DNA of 64,000 nt from Sideroxydans lithotrophicus. GTDB lineage: Bacteria > Pseudomonadota > Gammaproteobacteria > Burkholderiales > Gallionellaceae. The stretch covers positions 1 through 64,000 of the forward strand of contig DYJI01000002.1 in assembly GCA_020723185.1 (NCBI GenBank), read 5' to 3'. The translations under genes were made by a program, and so were the position numbers. The number at the start of each line of letters is the position of its first letter. Position 1 is the stretch's first letter. Under the pieces are notes generated by a model that worked only from the letters and a program-made list of their open reading frames with translations, ran no database searches and was not told the DNA's origin. Positions 1 to 8,787 of this stretch are shown piece by piece.

Positions 1-25
1 CCACCGTGGCAGCGAAGAGGTGCGC

Positions 26-53
26 ATTATAGTGACTAAATTATTTACGTCAA
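26..53 (-). promoter_or_regulatory. Leftward sigma-70 promoter, proximal copy of a tandem pair
   Basis: Read on the minus strand this is TTGACG, a 16-nt spacer and TATAAT, followed by GCGC and then CCTCTTCGCTG. The same hexamers, spacing and downstream block recur 142 bp upstream at 168-195. Strong boxes, a GC-rich discriminator and tandem arrangement are typical of stable-RNA or ribosomal-protein promoters. The transcribed gene lies left of the window: an rRNA operon or rpsU (a common tsaD neighbour) are the candidates. Confidence 0.8.
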
Positions 54-110
54 CTAAATTTTCACACTATTTATTCAGGCTACAGAAGCGCGGTCCTTTT
101 CATCGACCAC

Positions 111-135
111 AAGCAAACGCACACTTGGTTTGCTT
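111..135. other. Short inverted repeat between the tandem promoters
   Basis: AAGCAAAC at 111-118 pairs perfectly with GTTTGCTT at 128-135 around a 9-nt loop. It lies just downstream of the distal leftward promoter, so it would be in that promoter's leader RNA; it could equally be a protein-binding site. No U-run follows on either strand, so it is not a terminator. Confidence 0.4.
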
Positions 136-167
136 CACTTCAACTCCGCAACAGCGAAGAGGCGCGC

Positions 168-195
168 ATTATAGGGAGCAAAAAATTCGCGTCAA
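168..195 (-). promoter_or_regulatory. Leftward sigma-70 promoter, distal copy of a tandem pair
   Basis: On the minus strand TTGACG, a 16-nt spacer and TATAAT, followed by GCGCGCCTCTTCGCTG. It is the upstream partner of the promoter at 26-53; the block downstream of the -10 (152-167) differs from the other copy (10-25) at one base. It sits 76 bp upstream of the divergent tsaD start. Confidence 0.8.
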
Positions 196-271
196 CACTT
201 TATTGAAATATTCTGGAAATATTCCGTCGTGCACAGGATGCTCGTAGCCAGATTCACTACAATGCACCCAT

Positions 272-1297
272 ATGAACCCGCTCATTCTCGGTATCGAATC
301 CTCCTGCGACGAAACCGGACTCGCGCTATACCAAAACGGCCACGGCCTGCTGGCGCACACGCTGCACAGCCAGATCGCCCTGCATAATGAATATGGCGGC
401 GTGGTGCCGGAGCTCGCCTCCCGCGACCATGTGCGCCACGCGTTGCCTTTGTTGCGCCAGGTACTGAGCATGGCAGGGCGCTCACCGAAAGATATCGATG
501 CGATCGCATTCACTCAGGGGCCGGGCCTGTCAGGCGCACTGCTGGTAGGCGCAAGCATCGCCAATGCGCTCGCGTATACATTGGATGTGCCAACCATAGG
601 TGTGCACCATCTTGAAGGCCACCTGCTCTCGCCGCTGCTATCCGAACCCGCGCCATCCTTTCCGTTCGTCGCATTGCTGGTCTCAGGCGGCCATACACAA
701 CTGATGCGTGTCGACGGCATCGGACGTTACACATTGCTGGGCGAATCGGTGGACGATGCCGCCGGCGAAGCCTTCGACAAGAGCGCAAAGTTGCTTGGAC
801 TCGACTACCCTGGCGGCGCACTGCTCGCAAGGCTGGCGCAGAACGGCACGCCGGGGCGATTCAACTTGCCGCGCCCCATGCTGCATAGCGGCGATTTGGA
901 CTTCAGTTTCAGCGGCCTAAAGACTGCCGTGTTACTGGCCGTGCAAAAGAATGCAAATGACGACCAGACACGAGCCGATATCGCATATGCCGCACAAGAA
1001 GCCATCGTCGACGTACTGGCCAGCAAGGCACTGTCCGCACTGACCCATACCAACCTGAAGCAATTGGTCGTGGCCGGCGGCGTCGGGGCCAACAAGGTTT
1101 TGCGCGAACGACTGGACGCCGCCGTCTCGCGACGCGGGGCACGCGTGTTCTATCCGGATATGGAGTTCTGCACCGACAACGGCGCAATGATTGCTTTCGC
1201 GGGCGCGATGCGTTTACAAAAACAGGGAGGACAGCGCGGCTACCGCTTCAACATCAAGCCGCGCTGGGATTTGCGGGAAATTAACTATAGGTCATAA
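272..1297 (+). CDS. tsaD: tRNA N6-adenosine threonylcarbamoyltransferase TsaD
   Basis: TsaD transfers threonylcarbamoyl from TsaC-made TC-AMP to A37 of ANN-decoding tRNAs, giving t6A, in a cytoplasmic complex with TsaB and TsaE. The 341-residue product has the ASKHA N-terminus [10 protein letters not shown] (7-16), the metal-binding HxxxH within HHLEGH (H113, H117) and the phosphate-loop motif SGGHTQL. Length is normal for the family. The ATG lacks a clear Shine-Dalgarno; a -10-like TACAAT at 258-263 would start transcription within a few bases of the ATG, so a very short leader is possible. The partners tsaB, tsaC and tsaE are not in the window, but tcdA, which acts on its product, is at 11.5 kb. 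Confidence 0.97.
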   Translation: MNPLILGIESSCDETGLALYQNGHGLLAHTLHSQIALHNEYGGVVPELASRDHVRHALPLLRQVLSMAGRSPKDIDAIAFTQGPGLSGALLVGASIANALAYTLDVPTIGVHHLEGHLLSPLLSEPAPSFPFVALLVSGGHTQLMRVDGIGRYTLLGESVDDAAGEAFDKSAKLLGLDYPGGALLARLAQNGTPGRFNLPRPMLHSGDLDFSFSGLKTAVLLAVQKNANDDQTRADIAYAAQEAIVDVLASKALSALTHTNLKQLVVAGGVGANKVLRERLDAAVSRRGARVFYPDMEFCTDNGAMIAFAGAMRLQKQGGQRGYRFNIKPRWDLREINYRS

Positions 1298-1304
1298 ACA
1301 ACGC

Positions 1305-2036
1305 CTACCTTTCCTCACCCATCGACTTTCCGCAATGGCGACAAAACACCTCCTCTCCCGGAGTGTATTCCCCACACCATTTACACTTTTCCAGCCACTC
1401 AACATCCTCTGCGGCAGTAGCCACTGACTCTTCTTTCTTCTTGCCGCCAATCTTGCTCTCCTTGCCGGCCATCAGGTTCTGGATGTTCTGCTTGTGACGC
1501 CAGATCAGCAGCAATGACATGACGCCGGTCGCGATCACCAGTTCGGGACGCAGATGCACCAGCATGGCGTACACCGGTGCCGCGACTGCGGCGACCAGCG
1601 CCGACAGCGAGGAATAGCGGAACACGGCCGCCACCAGCAACCAGGTCGCGAAAACCGCCAGCCCCATCCAGCCACTCAACGCCAGCAACACGCCGAGCGC
1701 GGTCGCCACCCCTTTACCGCCCTTGAACTTCAGGAACACCGGGAACAGATGCCCAAGGAACACCGCCAGCGCCACCAGCGCCACCAATATCAATCCATCA
1801 CCATCGTGCGGCGCGAGCCTGATCGCCAGATACACCGCCAGCCACCCCTTGGCCGCATCGCCCAACAAAGTCAGGACAGCCGCCGTTTTTTTCCCGCTGC
1901 GCAGAACATTGGTCGCACCGGGATTGCCGGAACCGTATGTGCGCGGATCAGCCAGACCGAAGGCCTTGCTCATCAACACAGCGAAGGAGATCGAGCCCAG
2001 CAGATAGGCGAGCACAACAAAAATAATGGCAGTCAT
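1305..2036 (-). CDS. plsY: Glycerol-3-phosphate acyltransferase PlsY with C-terminal zinc ribbon
   Basis: PlsY is an inner-membrane enzyme that acylates glycerol-3-phosphate from acyl-phosphate, the first step of phospholipid synthesis. Residues 1 to about 195 form the usual multi-helix PlsY core with [12 protein letters not shown] and GGKGVA motifs. The ATG at 2036 (MTAIIF) is chosen because it begins the first membrane helix; the longer reading adds 19 unlikely residues. The 243-residue product is about 45 longer than usual: a Lys-rich linker is followed by CKWC (218-221) and CRHC (232-235), a CxxC-x10-CxxC zinc ribbon. The gene converges on tsaD with a 7-bp gap and is divergent from folB. 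Confidence 0.95.
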   Translation of the reverse strand: MTAIIFVVLAYLLGSISFAVLMSKAFGLADPRTYGSGNPGATNVLRSGKKTAAVLTLLGDAAKGWLAVYLAIRLAPHDGDGLILVALVALAVFLGHLFPVFLKFKGGKGVATALGVLLALSGWMGLAVFATWLLVAAVFRYSSLSALVAAVAAPVYAMLVHLRPELVIATGVMSLLLIWRHKQNIQNLMAGKESKIGGKKKEESVATAAEDVEWLEKCKWCGEYTPGEEVFCRHCGKSMGEER

Positions 2037-2113
2037 CGGTAATACCTTAAAATGCGGAGCGCGGATTCTACTCGAATGCGCCCATGCAACCAAACCAGCA
2101 ACAAGACCTATAT

Positions 2114-2464
2114 ATGGACATCATCTTCCTGCGCGAACTCAAGGTCGTGACCCTGATCGGCATCTACGAGCGGGAGAAACGCGTCCCGCAGACCCTGCAG
2201 ATCGATCTGGACATCGCCCTGCCCAACAGCCGCGCCTGCCAGAGCGACGACATCAACGATGCGCTGGACTACGCCCAGGTCGCCCTGCACCTGCAGAAGG
2301 TATTGAGTGAAGGACACTTTTCCCTGCTGGAAGCACTGGCCGAACACATCGCCCAGATCATCCTCAAGGATTTCAACGCCCCTTGGGTCCGGGTCAGCGT
2401 CGCCAAACTGCAAGCCATCCGCAACTGCAAGCAGGTCGGCATCAGCATCGAACGCGGGCAGTGA
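2114..2464 (+). CDS. folB: Dihydroneopterin aldolase FolB
   Basis: FolB cleaves 7,8-dihydroneopterin to 6-hydroxymethyl-dihydropterin in folate synthesis. From ATG 2114 the product is 116 residues, close to the Escherichia coli enzyme, and begins MDIIFLREL, colinear with it. Catalytic residues align: E21 (GIYERE), Y53 (ALDYA) and K98 (VSVAKLQ). An in-frame ATG at 2084 would add ten residues with no family counterpart. Neither start has a strong ribosome-binding site. The gene is divergent from plsY, a frequent pairing in proteobacteria. Confidence 0.93.
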   Translation: MDIIFLRELKVVTLIGIYEREKRVPQTLQIDLDIALPNSRACQSDDINDALDYAQVALHLQKVLSEGHFSLLEALAEHIAQIILKDFNAPWVRVSVAKLQAIRNCKQVGISIERGQ

Positions 2465-2561
2465 AATAACCATATTGACCTGCAGGATTTCGGCGTGCCA
2501 GTATGCGCCCCGTTTCAGAGACAGCATTCTTGAACGACGTCCAAGCACAAAGGAATCCCTG

Positions 2562-3206
2562 ATGAATCACAAGTCAACCTGGCTGGCACTGGCATGTATC
2601 GCGGCAACTCTGCCTGCCCATGCTGCGAATATCTTCTCCACAAAATACGACTCGTACATCAACATCAGTTCTGGTCGTTCAAACTCTCCCGGCACCTGCA
2701 CCTATTTGTTGGGGAACGGAGCCAGTTGCTCGGAAAAAAACACCGTATATCGCATCAGCTACGGGCATCAATTCACCTCCAACTGGGGCATAGAAGTCGG
2801 CTATGGGGATTTTGGCCGCGCCAACGAAAAAGGCACACTACCATCGACGCCATCCGGCGTTCCCGGTAGCGGCCCCATCCCTTACACATGGGAATGGAGC
2901 GCCATAGGCTGGGAAGCGGCCGGGACCGGAACCCTGCACTTGGGCGAGTCACTCTCGATAACCGGCAAGCTGGGGGTTCTCAGCGCAGATGTCGGCTCGG
3001 AAATCATCGTGACAACCAGCACCAACGAAATCTGGCACAGTGTCACCCGTGACTCCAGCACCAATATCAGCAGAGGCTTGGGCATCCGATATGATTTCAA
3101 CAAGGATTTGGCACTGCGGCTCCAGCACGAGAGCTTCGGAGAACTGGGCAAGTCCTCAAAAATAAAGACCACCACCACCTACCTGGGCTTCCTGCTCAAA
3201 TTCTGA
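2562..3206 (+). CDS. Small outer-membrane beta-barrel protein, OmpA-like fold
   Basis: A 214-residue exported protein of unknown specific function. The start ATG 2562 follows an AGGA box and opens a signal peptide (MNHKSTWLALACIAATLPAHA, cleavage near residue 21). The rest has alternating hydrophobic strands typical of an 8-strand barrel (YRISYGHQF, WGIEVGYGDFG, LGIRYDF, LALRLQHESFG) and ends in TYLGFLLKF, with the C-terminal Phe used as an outer-membrane insertion signal. Two cysteines early in the mature part (CTYLLGNGASC) could form a loop disulfide. It lacks an OmpA peptidoglycan-binding domain. It stands alone between folB and rpmE. The fold is inferred from pattern only. Confidence 0.75.
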   Translation: MNHKSTWLALACIAATLPAHAANIFSTKYDSYINISSGRSNSPGTCTYLLGNGASCSEKNTVYRISYGHQFTSNWGIEVGYGDFGRANEKGTLPSTPSGVPGSGPIPYTWEWSAIGWEAAGTGTLHLGESLSITGKLGVLSADVGSEIIVTTSTNEIWHSVTRDSSTNISRGLGIRYDFNKDLALRLQHESFGELGKSSKIKTTTTYLGFLLKF

Positions 3207-3231
3207 CGATTCAGGTGCAAAACAAAGCATT

Positions 3232-3259
3232 TGCCCCCCCTCCTGTTTTTATGGATAAT
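3232..3259 (+). promoter_or_regulatory. Probable rpmE promoter
   Basis: TTGCCC (3232-3237), a 16-nt spacer and GATAAT (3254-3259), directly followed by GCGCGCCC. Spacing and the GC-rich discriminator match the tandem promoters at the left edge. The rpmE start is about 70 nt downstream. Confidence 0.6.
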
Positions 3260-3329
3260 GCGCGCCCTTATACATACACATCCGTGCGCGTACCCAAGCC
3301 GCGCCCAACCTAAAGCAAGGAAACACAAA

Positions 3330-3551
3330 ATGAAAGCTGACATCCATCCCGTTTACGCTGAAGTCGAAGTGACTTGCAGCTGCGGCAACAAATTCAACAC
3401 CCGCTCCACCATCGGCAAGCCGGTTCTGCACGTCGAAGTCTGCGCCGAGTGCCATCCGTTCTACACCGGCACCCAGAAGATTGTGGACACTGCGGGCCGT
3501 ATCGAGAAATTCCGCAGCAAGTACAGCATGGGCGGCAAAGCCGCTGCTTAA
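3330..3551 (+). CDS. rpmE: 50S ribosomal protein L31, zinc-binding type
   Basis: L31 is a 73-residue protein of the 50S subunit that bridges the subunits. The start ATG 3330 follows AAGGAAA and gives MKADIHP, the standard N-terminus; the longer open frame upstream is not coding. The cysteines in CSCGNKF and [12 protein letters not shown] identify the zinc-containing (C+) form rather than the zinc-free paralogue made under zinc limitation. It is a single gene with its own promoter and terminator. Confidence 0.97.
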   Translation: MKADIHPVYAEVEVTCSCGNKFNTRSTIGKPVLHVEVCAECHPFYTGTQKIVDTAGRIEKFRSKYSMGGKAAA

Positions 3552-3577
3552 TGGAACCTCGTTAAGCGCATAGAATA

Positions 3578-3603
3578 AAAGGCAGCGCAGGCTGCCTTTT
3601 TTC
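3578..3603 (+). terminator. Rho-independent terminator of rpmE
   Basis: GGCAGC (3581-3586), a GCAG loop and GCTGCC (3591-3596) are flanked by an upstream A-run and a downstream run of six T. It lies 30 bp after the rpmE stop and before the M48 gene. Confidence 0.9.
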
Positions 3604-3618
3604 TTTCCGGGAGGAAAT

Positions 3619-5049
3619 ATGTCACGATCGCTCTCATCCCTGTTGGCCGGCATCGCCGCACTGGCGCTCGCCGGTTGCGCACAGAACCCGGTGACCGGGC
3701 AGCAGGATTTCGTGATGATGTCCGAAGCGCAGGAGATCAGCCTGGGCCGGCAGGCTGATGCCGATGTGCGCAAGCAATACAAGGTCTATCCCAACCCCGT
3801 ACTGCAAGCCTATGTCGACCGCGTTGGCCAGGACCTGGCCAAGCACAGCCACCGCAACAACCTGCGCTATCGCTTCACCGTACTCGACTCCCCCGAGATC
3901 AACGCCTTCGCACTGCCCGGCGGTTATGTCTACATCACGCGCGGCATCATGGCCTATCTCAACTCCGAGGCCGAGATGGCGGCCGTACTGGGCCACGAGA
4001 TCGGCCACGTCACGGCACGTCACGGGGTACGTCAGCAGAGCGCATCGCAAGCCGCCAACCTTGGCATCCAGCTGGCATCCATCCTTGTTCCTGAATTGAA
4101 CAATCAGGCCTTCCATGACGTGAGCAACCTGTTGGGCGGTGCACTGCTGTCCGGTTATGGACGAGAGCACGAGCTCGAATCCGACCGTCTCGGCGCGCAG
4201 TATCTGGCCCGCACGGAATACGATCCGCAAGCGATGATCCGCGTGGTCGGCGTGTTGAAGAACCAGGAGCTGTTCGACGCCGAGATCGCGAAGCAGGAAG
4301 GCCGCGAGCCGCGCCGCTATCACGGCACCTTCGCCACCCACCCGGACAACGACACGCGCCTGCAGCAAGTGGTCGGCGAAGCCGGCACGCTCACCGTCGC
4401 GAATCCCGCTGAGAACCGCGAGGAATATCTGCGCCAGACCGCAGGACTCACTTTCGGCGACAGCGTGGACGAAGGCGTGGTGCGCGACAACCGCTTCATG
4501 CATCGCGACCTCGCCATCACGCTCGCCTTCCCCTCAGAATGGAGCGTGAAGAATCTGCCCACCCAGTTGCTCGCCATCAGCCCCGGCAATGACGCACTGC
4601 TCCAGTTCGGGCTAGACCCCAAGCCTGCCGGCACTGCGGTCGAATATGTGCGCAGCAAGCTCGGACGAAACGCCAGGATAGCGACCATGCAGATCCATGG
4701 ACACACTGCCGCGCTCGGCGAGATAGACCACACCCTGCTGGGCGTGGTCTATGATGCGGGGCGTGCCTTCCTGATCAAGGGCAGTGCCAAGTCAGCGCAG
4801 GCTTTTGCCGCCCATCGCACTGCGCTTGAAGCCACCATCCGCAGCTTCAAGACCTTGAGTGCGGAAGAACGCGAAAAGATCAAACCTTTGACGCTGCAGC
4901 TGGTCACGGCAAAGGAAGGCGACACCTATGCGGCGCTGGCCCGACGCTCGCCGCTGGGACGCAATGCAGAGAAATACCTGCGCCTGATCAACGCGCAATA
5001 CCCGCAAGGCGAGCCCGTCGCAGGTCAACTGATGAAAGTCGTCGAATAG
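3619..5049 (+). CDS. M48-family metallopeptidase lipoprotein (BepA-like)
   Basis: A zinc protease anchored to a membrane facing the periplasm, probably in envelope protein quality control like BepA. The start ATG 3619 follows GGGAGGA. Residues 1-20 are a lipoprotein signal with lipobox LAGC (Cys20). HEIGH (126-130) gives two zinc His and the catalytic Glu; E187 in ELESDR is the third ligand. Residues about 270-476 form a second region without TPR repeats: an unassigned domain and a C-terminal stretch (KEGDTYAALARRS) resembling a LysM-type module. Length is 476. The downstream glycosyltransferase starts at the next base, so the two are probably cotranscribed. The exact M48 subfamily is uncertain. 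Confidence 0.9.
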   Translation: MSRSLSSLLAGIAALALAGCAQNPVTGQQDFVMMSEAQEISLGRQADADVRKQYKVYPNPVLQAYVDRVGQDLAKHSHRNNLRYRFTVLDSPEINAFALPGGYVYITRGIMAYLNSEAEMAAVLGHEIGHVTARHGVRQQSASQAANLGIQLASILVPELNNQAFHDVSNLLGGALLSGYGREHELESDRLGAQYLARTEYDPQAMIRVVGVLKNQELFDAEIAKQEGREPRRYHGTFATHPDNDTRLQQVVGEAGTLTVANPAENREEYLRQTAGLTFGDSVDEGVVRDNRFMHRDLAITLAFPSEWSVKNLPTQLLAISPGNDALLQFGLDPKPAGTAVEYVRSKLGRNARIATMQIHGHTAALGEIDHTLLGVVYDAGRAFLIKGSAKSAQAFAAHRTALEATIRSFKTLSAEEREKIKPLTLQLVTAKEGDTYAALARRSPLGRNAEKYLRLINAQYPQGEPVAGQLMKVVE

Positions 5050-6696
5050 ATGTACGAATATTTCACCAAGCTGAAAGAACCAGAGATCACACCGCTCAAG
5101 GCTGCGCTGCTGTTTGCCTTGTGCGCGGTATGGGTGCTGACCGGACTGGTCGGGCACGACCCGTGGAAGCCTGACGAACTGTACGGCTTCGGCATCGTCC
5201 ATCACTTCATCAGCAGCGGCGACTGGCTGGTTCCCACTTTGGCCGGACAGCCGTATCTGGAAAAACCGCCGCTGTACTACTGGACCGCGACCGCATTCGC
5301 GCAACTGTTCTCGTCGTGGCTGCCGCTGCATGACGGCGCTCGGCTGGCCACCGGCTTCTTCACCTCCCTCACCCTGCTGTTCGCCGGGCTGACCGGCCGC
5401 GAACTGTTCGGCAACAATCGCGGCTGGCCCACCGCCATCATCCTCATCGGCTGCCTCGGCATGCTGGTGCGCGGCCACGAGATCCTCACCGACAACGCTC
5501 TGCTCACCGGCTGCGCCATGATGCTGTATGGCTACGCCCTGAGCCTGCGCCGACCGCAACTGGCCGGACTCATCACAGGCATCGGACTGGGTATCGGCTT
5601 CATGAGCAAAGGCGTCATCGCACCCATCCTGTTCGGCGCGATCAGCCTGAGCCTGTTGTCGTTCAGCAACTGGCGGACGCGCAACTACCTCAACACGCTG
5701 GGTATCGCCTTGCTGGCTGCCCTGCCGTGGTTGCTGATGTGGCCGATGATGCTGCATCAGCACTCTCCCGAGCTGTTCCACGAATGGTTCTGGACGCGCA
5801 ACATCGGACGCTGGTTCGCCTTCGCCGCTAACGGACAATTCAACGACACCTTCTATTACCTCAAGTCGCTGCCGTGGATGGCCTGGCCTGCCGCGCCGCT
5901 CGCCGCATGGACGGTGTGGGAAGCGCGCAAACGCATGTGGCATGAAGCGGAGTTCCAGCTGCTGCTGGTCAGTTTCATCGTGATGCTGGTCGCGCTCAGT
6001 TTCGTGCCTGACATCAACGACCAGAACGGCATGCCGATGCTGTTGCCCATCGCCCTGCTTGCCAGCGCGTCGCTCTCGACCCTGCGCCGGGGAGCAGCCA
6101 ACGCACTCGACTGGTTCGGCATCATGACTTTCGCCCTGATCGCCATCCTGATGTGGTGGGGGTGGGCCGGCCTGCTGCTCGGCTATGGGGCGAAGATCGT
6201 GGTCTGGCTGAGGGAATACCAGCCCGGCTTCGAAGCGGAACTGGAGACCGTCCCCTTCACCATCGCGCTGATCGTCACTGTGCTGTGGGTATTTCTGATC
6301 TGGCGCGTAGGCCGCTCGGTGCGTCGCTCGCTCATCAACTGGGCCAGCGGTGTCACCCTGCTGTGGATACTCACCATGACCCTATGGCTGCCCTGGCTGG
6401 ATAACGGCAAGAGCTATCGCTACATGATCGAAGACCTGAACACCAACCTGCCCAAGCAATACAACTGCATCGGCGGCCTGCGCATCGGTCAGAGCGAACA
6501 AGCCATGCTGGAGTATTTCGGCGACATCCGTCTAGACTACAGTCCGCGCAAATGCGACCTGCTGCTGGTGCAAGGCGGTGCGGTGGCCAAGCCTATCGAA
6601 GCCGAGATCGGCTGGGAAAAGTTGTGGGAAGGCGGACGCCAAGGCAACCCGCAGGAACGCTTCCGCCTCTACCAGCGCCTGCAGCGCATCCGCTGA
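5050..6696 (+). CDS. PMT/ArnT-type membrane glycosyltransferase
   Basis: A 548-residue integral membrane protein of the GT-C fold (GT39/GT83), which transfers a sugar from an undecaprenyl-phosphate carrier to a periplasmic acceptor. The first periplasmic loop carries DPWKPDELYGF with the catalytic Asp/Glu region, then DWLVPTLAGQPYLEKPPLYYW, the signature of this family. Ten or more hydrophobic segments follow and a soluble C-terminal part (about 450-548). Its ATG follows the M48 stop with no gap. The acceptor is unknown; lipid A (as in ArnT) or a protein are both possible. It converges with a second member of the family. Confidence 0.88.
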   Translation: MYEYFTKLKEPEITPLKAALLFALCAVWVLTGLVGHDPWKPDELYGFGIVHHFISSGDWLVPTLAGQPYLEKPPLYYWTATAFAQLFSSWLPLHDGARLATGFFTSLTLLFAGLTGRELFGNNRGWPTAIILIGCLGMLVRGHEILTDNALLTGCAMMLYGYALSLRRPQLAGLITGIGLGIGFMSKGVIAPILFGAISLSLLSFSNWRTRNYLNTLGIALLAALPWLLMWPMMLHQHSPELFHEWFWTRNIGRWFAFAANGQFNDTFYYLKSLPWMAWPAAPLAAWTVWEARKRMWHEAEFQLLLVSFIVMLVALSFVPDINDQNGMPMLLPIALLASASLSTLRRGAANALDWFGIMTFALIAILMWWGWAGLLLGYGAKIVVWLREYQPGFEAELETVPFTIALIVTVLWVFLIWRVGRSVRRSLINWASGVTLLWILTMTLWLPWLDNGKSYRYMIEDLNTNLPKQYNCIGGLRIGQSEQAMLEYFGDIRLDYSPRKCDLLLVQGGAVAKPIEAEIGWEKLWEGGRQGNPQERFRLYQRLQRIR

Positions 6697-6703
6697 GCCT
6701 GGC

Positions 6704-8362
6704 TCAGTTCACGGCGAGGATACGGATATCCTCCAGCGGTTCCTCGCCGCGCGCCAGGCGCAGGAAGCGCGGGAAGGTGCCCGTCTTGTGCACTACCCAA
6801 TCACCCCGAGCGATCTGCTCATAACGTCCTAGCCTTGATGAGATCGCCGCCAGATCTTTCCCGCTGATCAGCAAGTAATACTTCCCGTCCGCCGGCAGTT
6901 GCGCAAGATCGCCTGCTGGAAACACAGGCGCGCTGTTGTACACCGCCAGCTCGCGCGAAACGATCCCCATGTTGTAACTGTAGACCGGCGCGATCGGCCG
7001 GGCTGCCAACTGCGTGCTCGCGTTGTAAGCCACGCTGTATGCCATGAACGTCAATGCCGAAGTCAACACCAGGAATCCGTACAAGGCCAGCATGCCGAAC
7101 AGCGGCAACACCAGCAATACATTGGCACGCATCTGCCGGCGCTGCATGATCACATATCCCAGCATCGCCACCAGGATCGTCGCGACGAGCGACGACACTG
7201 CCGCATGACCGACATGCACGCTCAAACCGATCGCTAACGCCAGCAGCAATAGCGTGAATACAAGTTGCGCAAGCAACAGCGCCCGCCCCTCCTGCAGATT
7301 CTGCATGCGTACAGCCAGATACCGGCCGCACAAGATGGCCGCGAACGGGAACAGGATCACCGTGTAGTGATCGAGCTGGAAGCTGGTGGCGCTGAACAAG
7401 GCAAAGGTCACGAAGAACGCACCGCACAGGAAAACGAAACCTGCGTTCTCCTCCACCGCGCGCTGCGCGAACTTGCGCACACCGGCAACCATCGTAGCAA
7501 AGAACACCGCCACCCAGGGCAGGAACGCCCACAGGAACACCAGCACGAAATAGAACGGATGGCCGCCCCCGCTCGTATCCTGTATCGGCCCCGCATTGAA
7601 GAAACGCCCGAACTGGCTATCCCACATGAAGAACTTGATGCCCGACACATTCGTCTGCCCGAACACCACCTTCTCCGGATGCGCATCGAATTGCAGATAC
7701 AAAGCGACCAGCTCTGGCGCGGTGAACAACAAGGAAAGACCAAACGCCAGCCACCACTTCACACTCCACAACTTGCGCCACTGCCGCTGATACATCCACA
7801 GGATCACCAGCCCGCTGGTGATGGTGATCATCGTGAACACGCCCTTGGTCATCACCGCCCCCGCCGTGAACGCCGCACCCAGCAACAGATATTTCATCCT
7901 GGACTGCGCGTCATAACGCAACCAGTAATAACACGCGCCCATGATGAAACCGGTCAGGTAAGTCTCCGCCTTCACCTCGATGGAAGAATCCATCAGATGG
8001 AACACCGACACATATACCAGCACCGACAACCACGCCGCCTCGCGCCCATAGAACAGACGCGCGATGCGATAAGTGAAATACCCGCCGATGATGTGGAACA
8101 AAAAGCCCGGCAGAATGTAAGCGAAGGTACTCACCCCCAGCAACTCGAACGACAACGCCGTGATCCAGAACGGCATATGCGGCTTGTCCAGCCAGTCCTT
8201 GCCGTCCAGCATCAGATTCGCCCAATCGTTGCTCAGCGCGATGTGCTGCGACAGTGCTGCATAGGTGATGGAATCGCCGCCGTTGATGATGGGGGACAGC
8301 ATCGCGGCGGCGTTGACGAGCAGCGCGAAGAGGGAGAGATATTTTATGTGGGTCAGGTTCAT
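6704..8362 (-). CDS. Second PMT/ArnT-type membrane glycosyltransferase
   Basis: A 552-residue GT-C fold protein paralogous to the one at 5050-6696 and convergent with it, 7 bp apart. ATG 8362 (MNLTHIKYLS) opens the first membrane helix; the longer open frame adds an Arg-rich segment not expected of a membrane protein. The first loop has NGGDSITYAAL and DWLDKPHMPFWITALSFELLG, matching the family pattern D-x-KPP/H-x-x-W. A series of hydrophobic helices follows, with a short C-terminal domain after about residue 430. Substrate unknown. It reads from the repeat region and stands alone. Confidence 0.85.
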   Translation of the reverse strand: MNLTHIKYLSLFALLVNAAAMLSPIINGGDSITYAALSQHIALSNDWANLMLDGKDWLDKPHMPFWITALSFELLGVSTFAYILPGFLFHIIGGYFTYRIARLFYGREAAWLSVLVYVSVFHLMDSSIEVKAETYLTGFIMGACYYWLRYDAQSRMKYLLLGAAFTAGAVMTKGVFTMITITSGLVILWMYQRQWRKLWSVKWWLAFGLSLLFTAPELVALYLQFDAHPEKVVFGQTNVSGIKFFMWDSQFGRFFNAGPIQDTSGGGHPFYFVLVFLWAFLPWVAVFFATMVAGVRKFAQRAVEENAGFVFLCGAFFVTFALFSATSFQLDHYTVILFPFAAILCGRYLAVRMQNLQEGRALLLAQLVFTLLLLALAIGLSVHVGHAAVSSLVATILVAMLGYVIMQRRQMRANVLLVLPLFGMLALYGFLVLTSALTFMAYSVAYNASTQLAARPIAPVYSYNMGIVSRELAVYNSAPVFPAGDLAQLPADGKYYLLISGKDLAAISSRLGRYEQIARGDWVVHKTGTFPRFLRLARGEEPLEDIRILAVN

Positions 8363-8455
8363 GGGGCGCGATGATAACGCTTCCGCCCACCGTTCGTGCT
8401 GAGTAGGCCGAAGGCCGTATCGAAGCATGGGAAAACTTCAAATTTAAAACCAACA

Positions 8456-8674
8456 CCGTCGGGGGTTGCCCGACAGCAAGTTACTTTTCTTGTCTTGCCA
8501 AGAAAAGTAACCAAAAGAAGTCGCCCCCGGTTTGCCGCCCCTTCGGGGTTCCCTGCGTTGCTCGAACGGCCGGGCCTCCTCATAAACTCGCACGATCCGC
8601 TACGCGGCCACGTGCTCAAACATATTCGTCGGACTTCCCCCGACCGTCCTGCGCTACTCGGCGGTGCACAGGGG
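8456..8674 (+). repeat. Left copy of a palindrome-bearing interspersed repeat
   Basis: This arm and 8788-8997 are diverged copies in opposite orientation. Shared blocks in order are GTCGGGGGTTGCCCGAC, AGCAAGTTACTTT, a perfect hairpin, GGTTTGCCGCCC, CCCTGCGTTGCTCG and CTGCGCTACTCGGCGG. The internal hairpin is a 13-bp stem (8480-8492 with 8499-8511) and a 6-nt loop. No convincing gene lies in it: short open frames exist on both strands but have repeat-derived, Arg/Pro-biased products. With the right copy it fills the 664-bp gap between 8363 and 9026. From memory, similar sequences recur in proteobacterial genomes, but I cannot name the family. Confidence 0.85.
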
Positions 8675-8711
8675 ATGGAAAATCAAAATCCTAAAACCTA
8701 AAAACAAACCC

Positions 8712-8736
8712 GTGAGGCGGGCGATGCCCGCCTCAC
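8712..8736. repeat. Perfect 11-bp stem-loop between the two repeat copies
   Basis: GTGAGGCGGGC (8712-8722) pairs with GCCCGCCTCAC (8726-8736) around a GAT loop. A-rich sequence flanks both sides, so it could act as a weak bidirectional terminator, but no clean U-run of five or more adjoins the stem. It may be part of the repeat element rather than a regulator of either neighbour. Confidence 0.6.
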
Positions 8737-8787
8737 CACAAAAAGAAACATGCGCAAAGCGCACACAAAACCGCCTTTGACTTACCT

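Noticed and set aside
4792-5943. A 383-codon minus-strand frame across the M48 and glycosyltransferase genes
   Set aside because: Both plus-strand genes have strong family motifs; this frame is low complexity.
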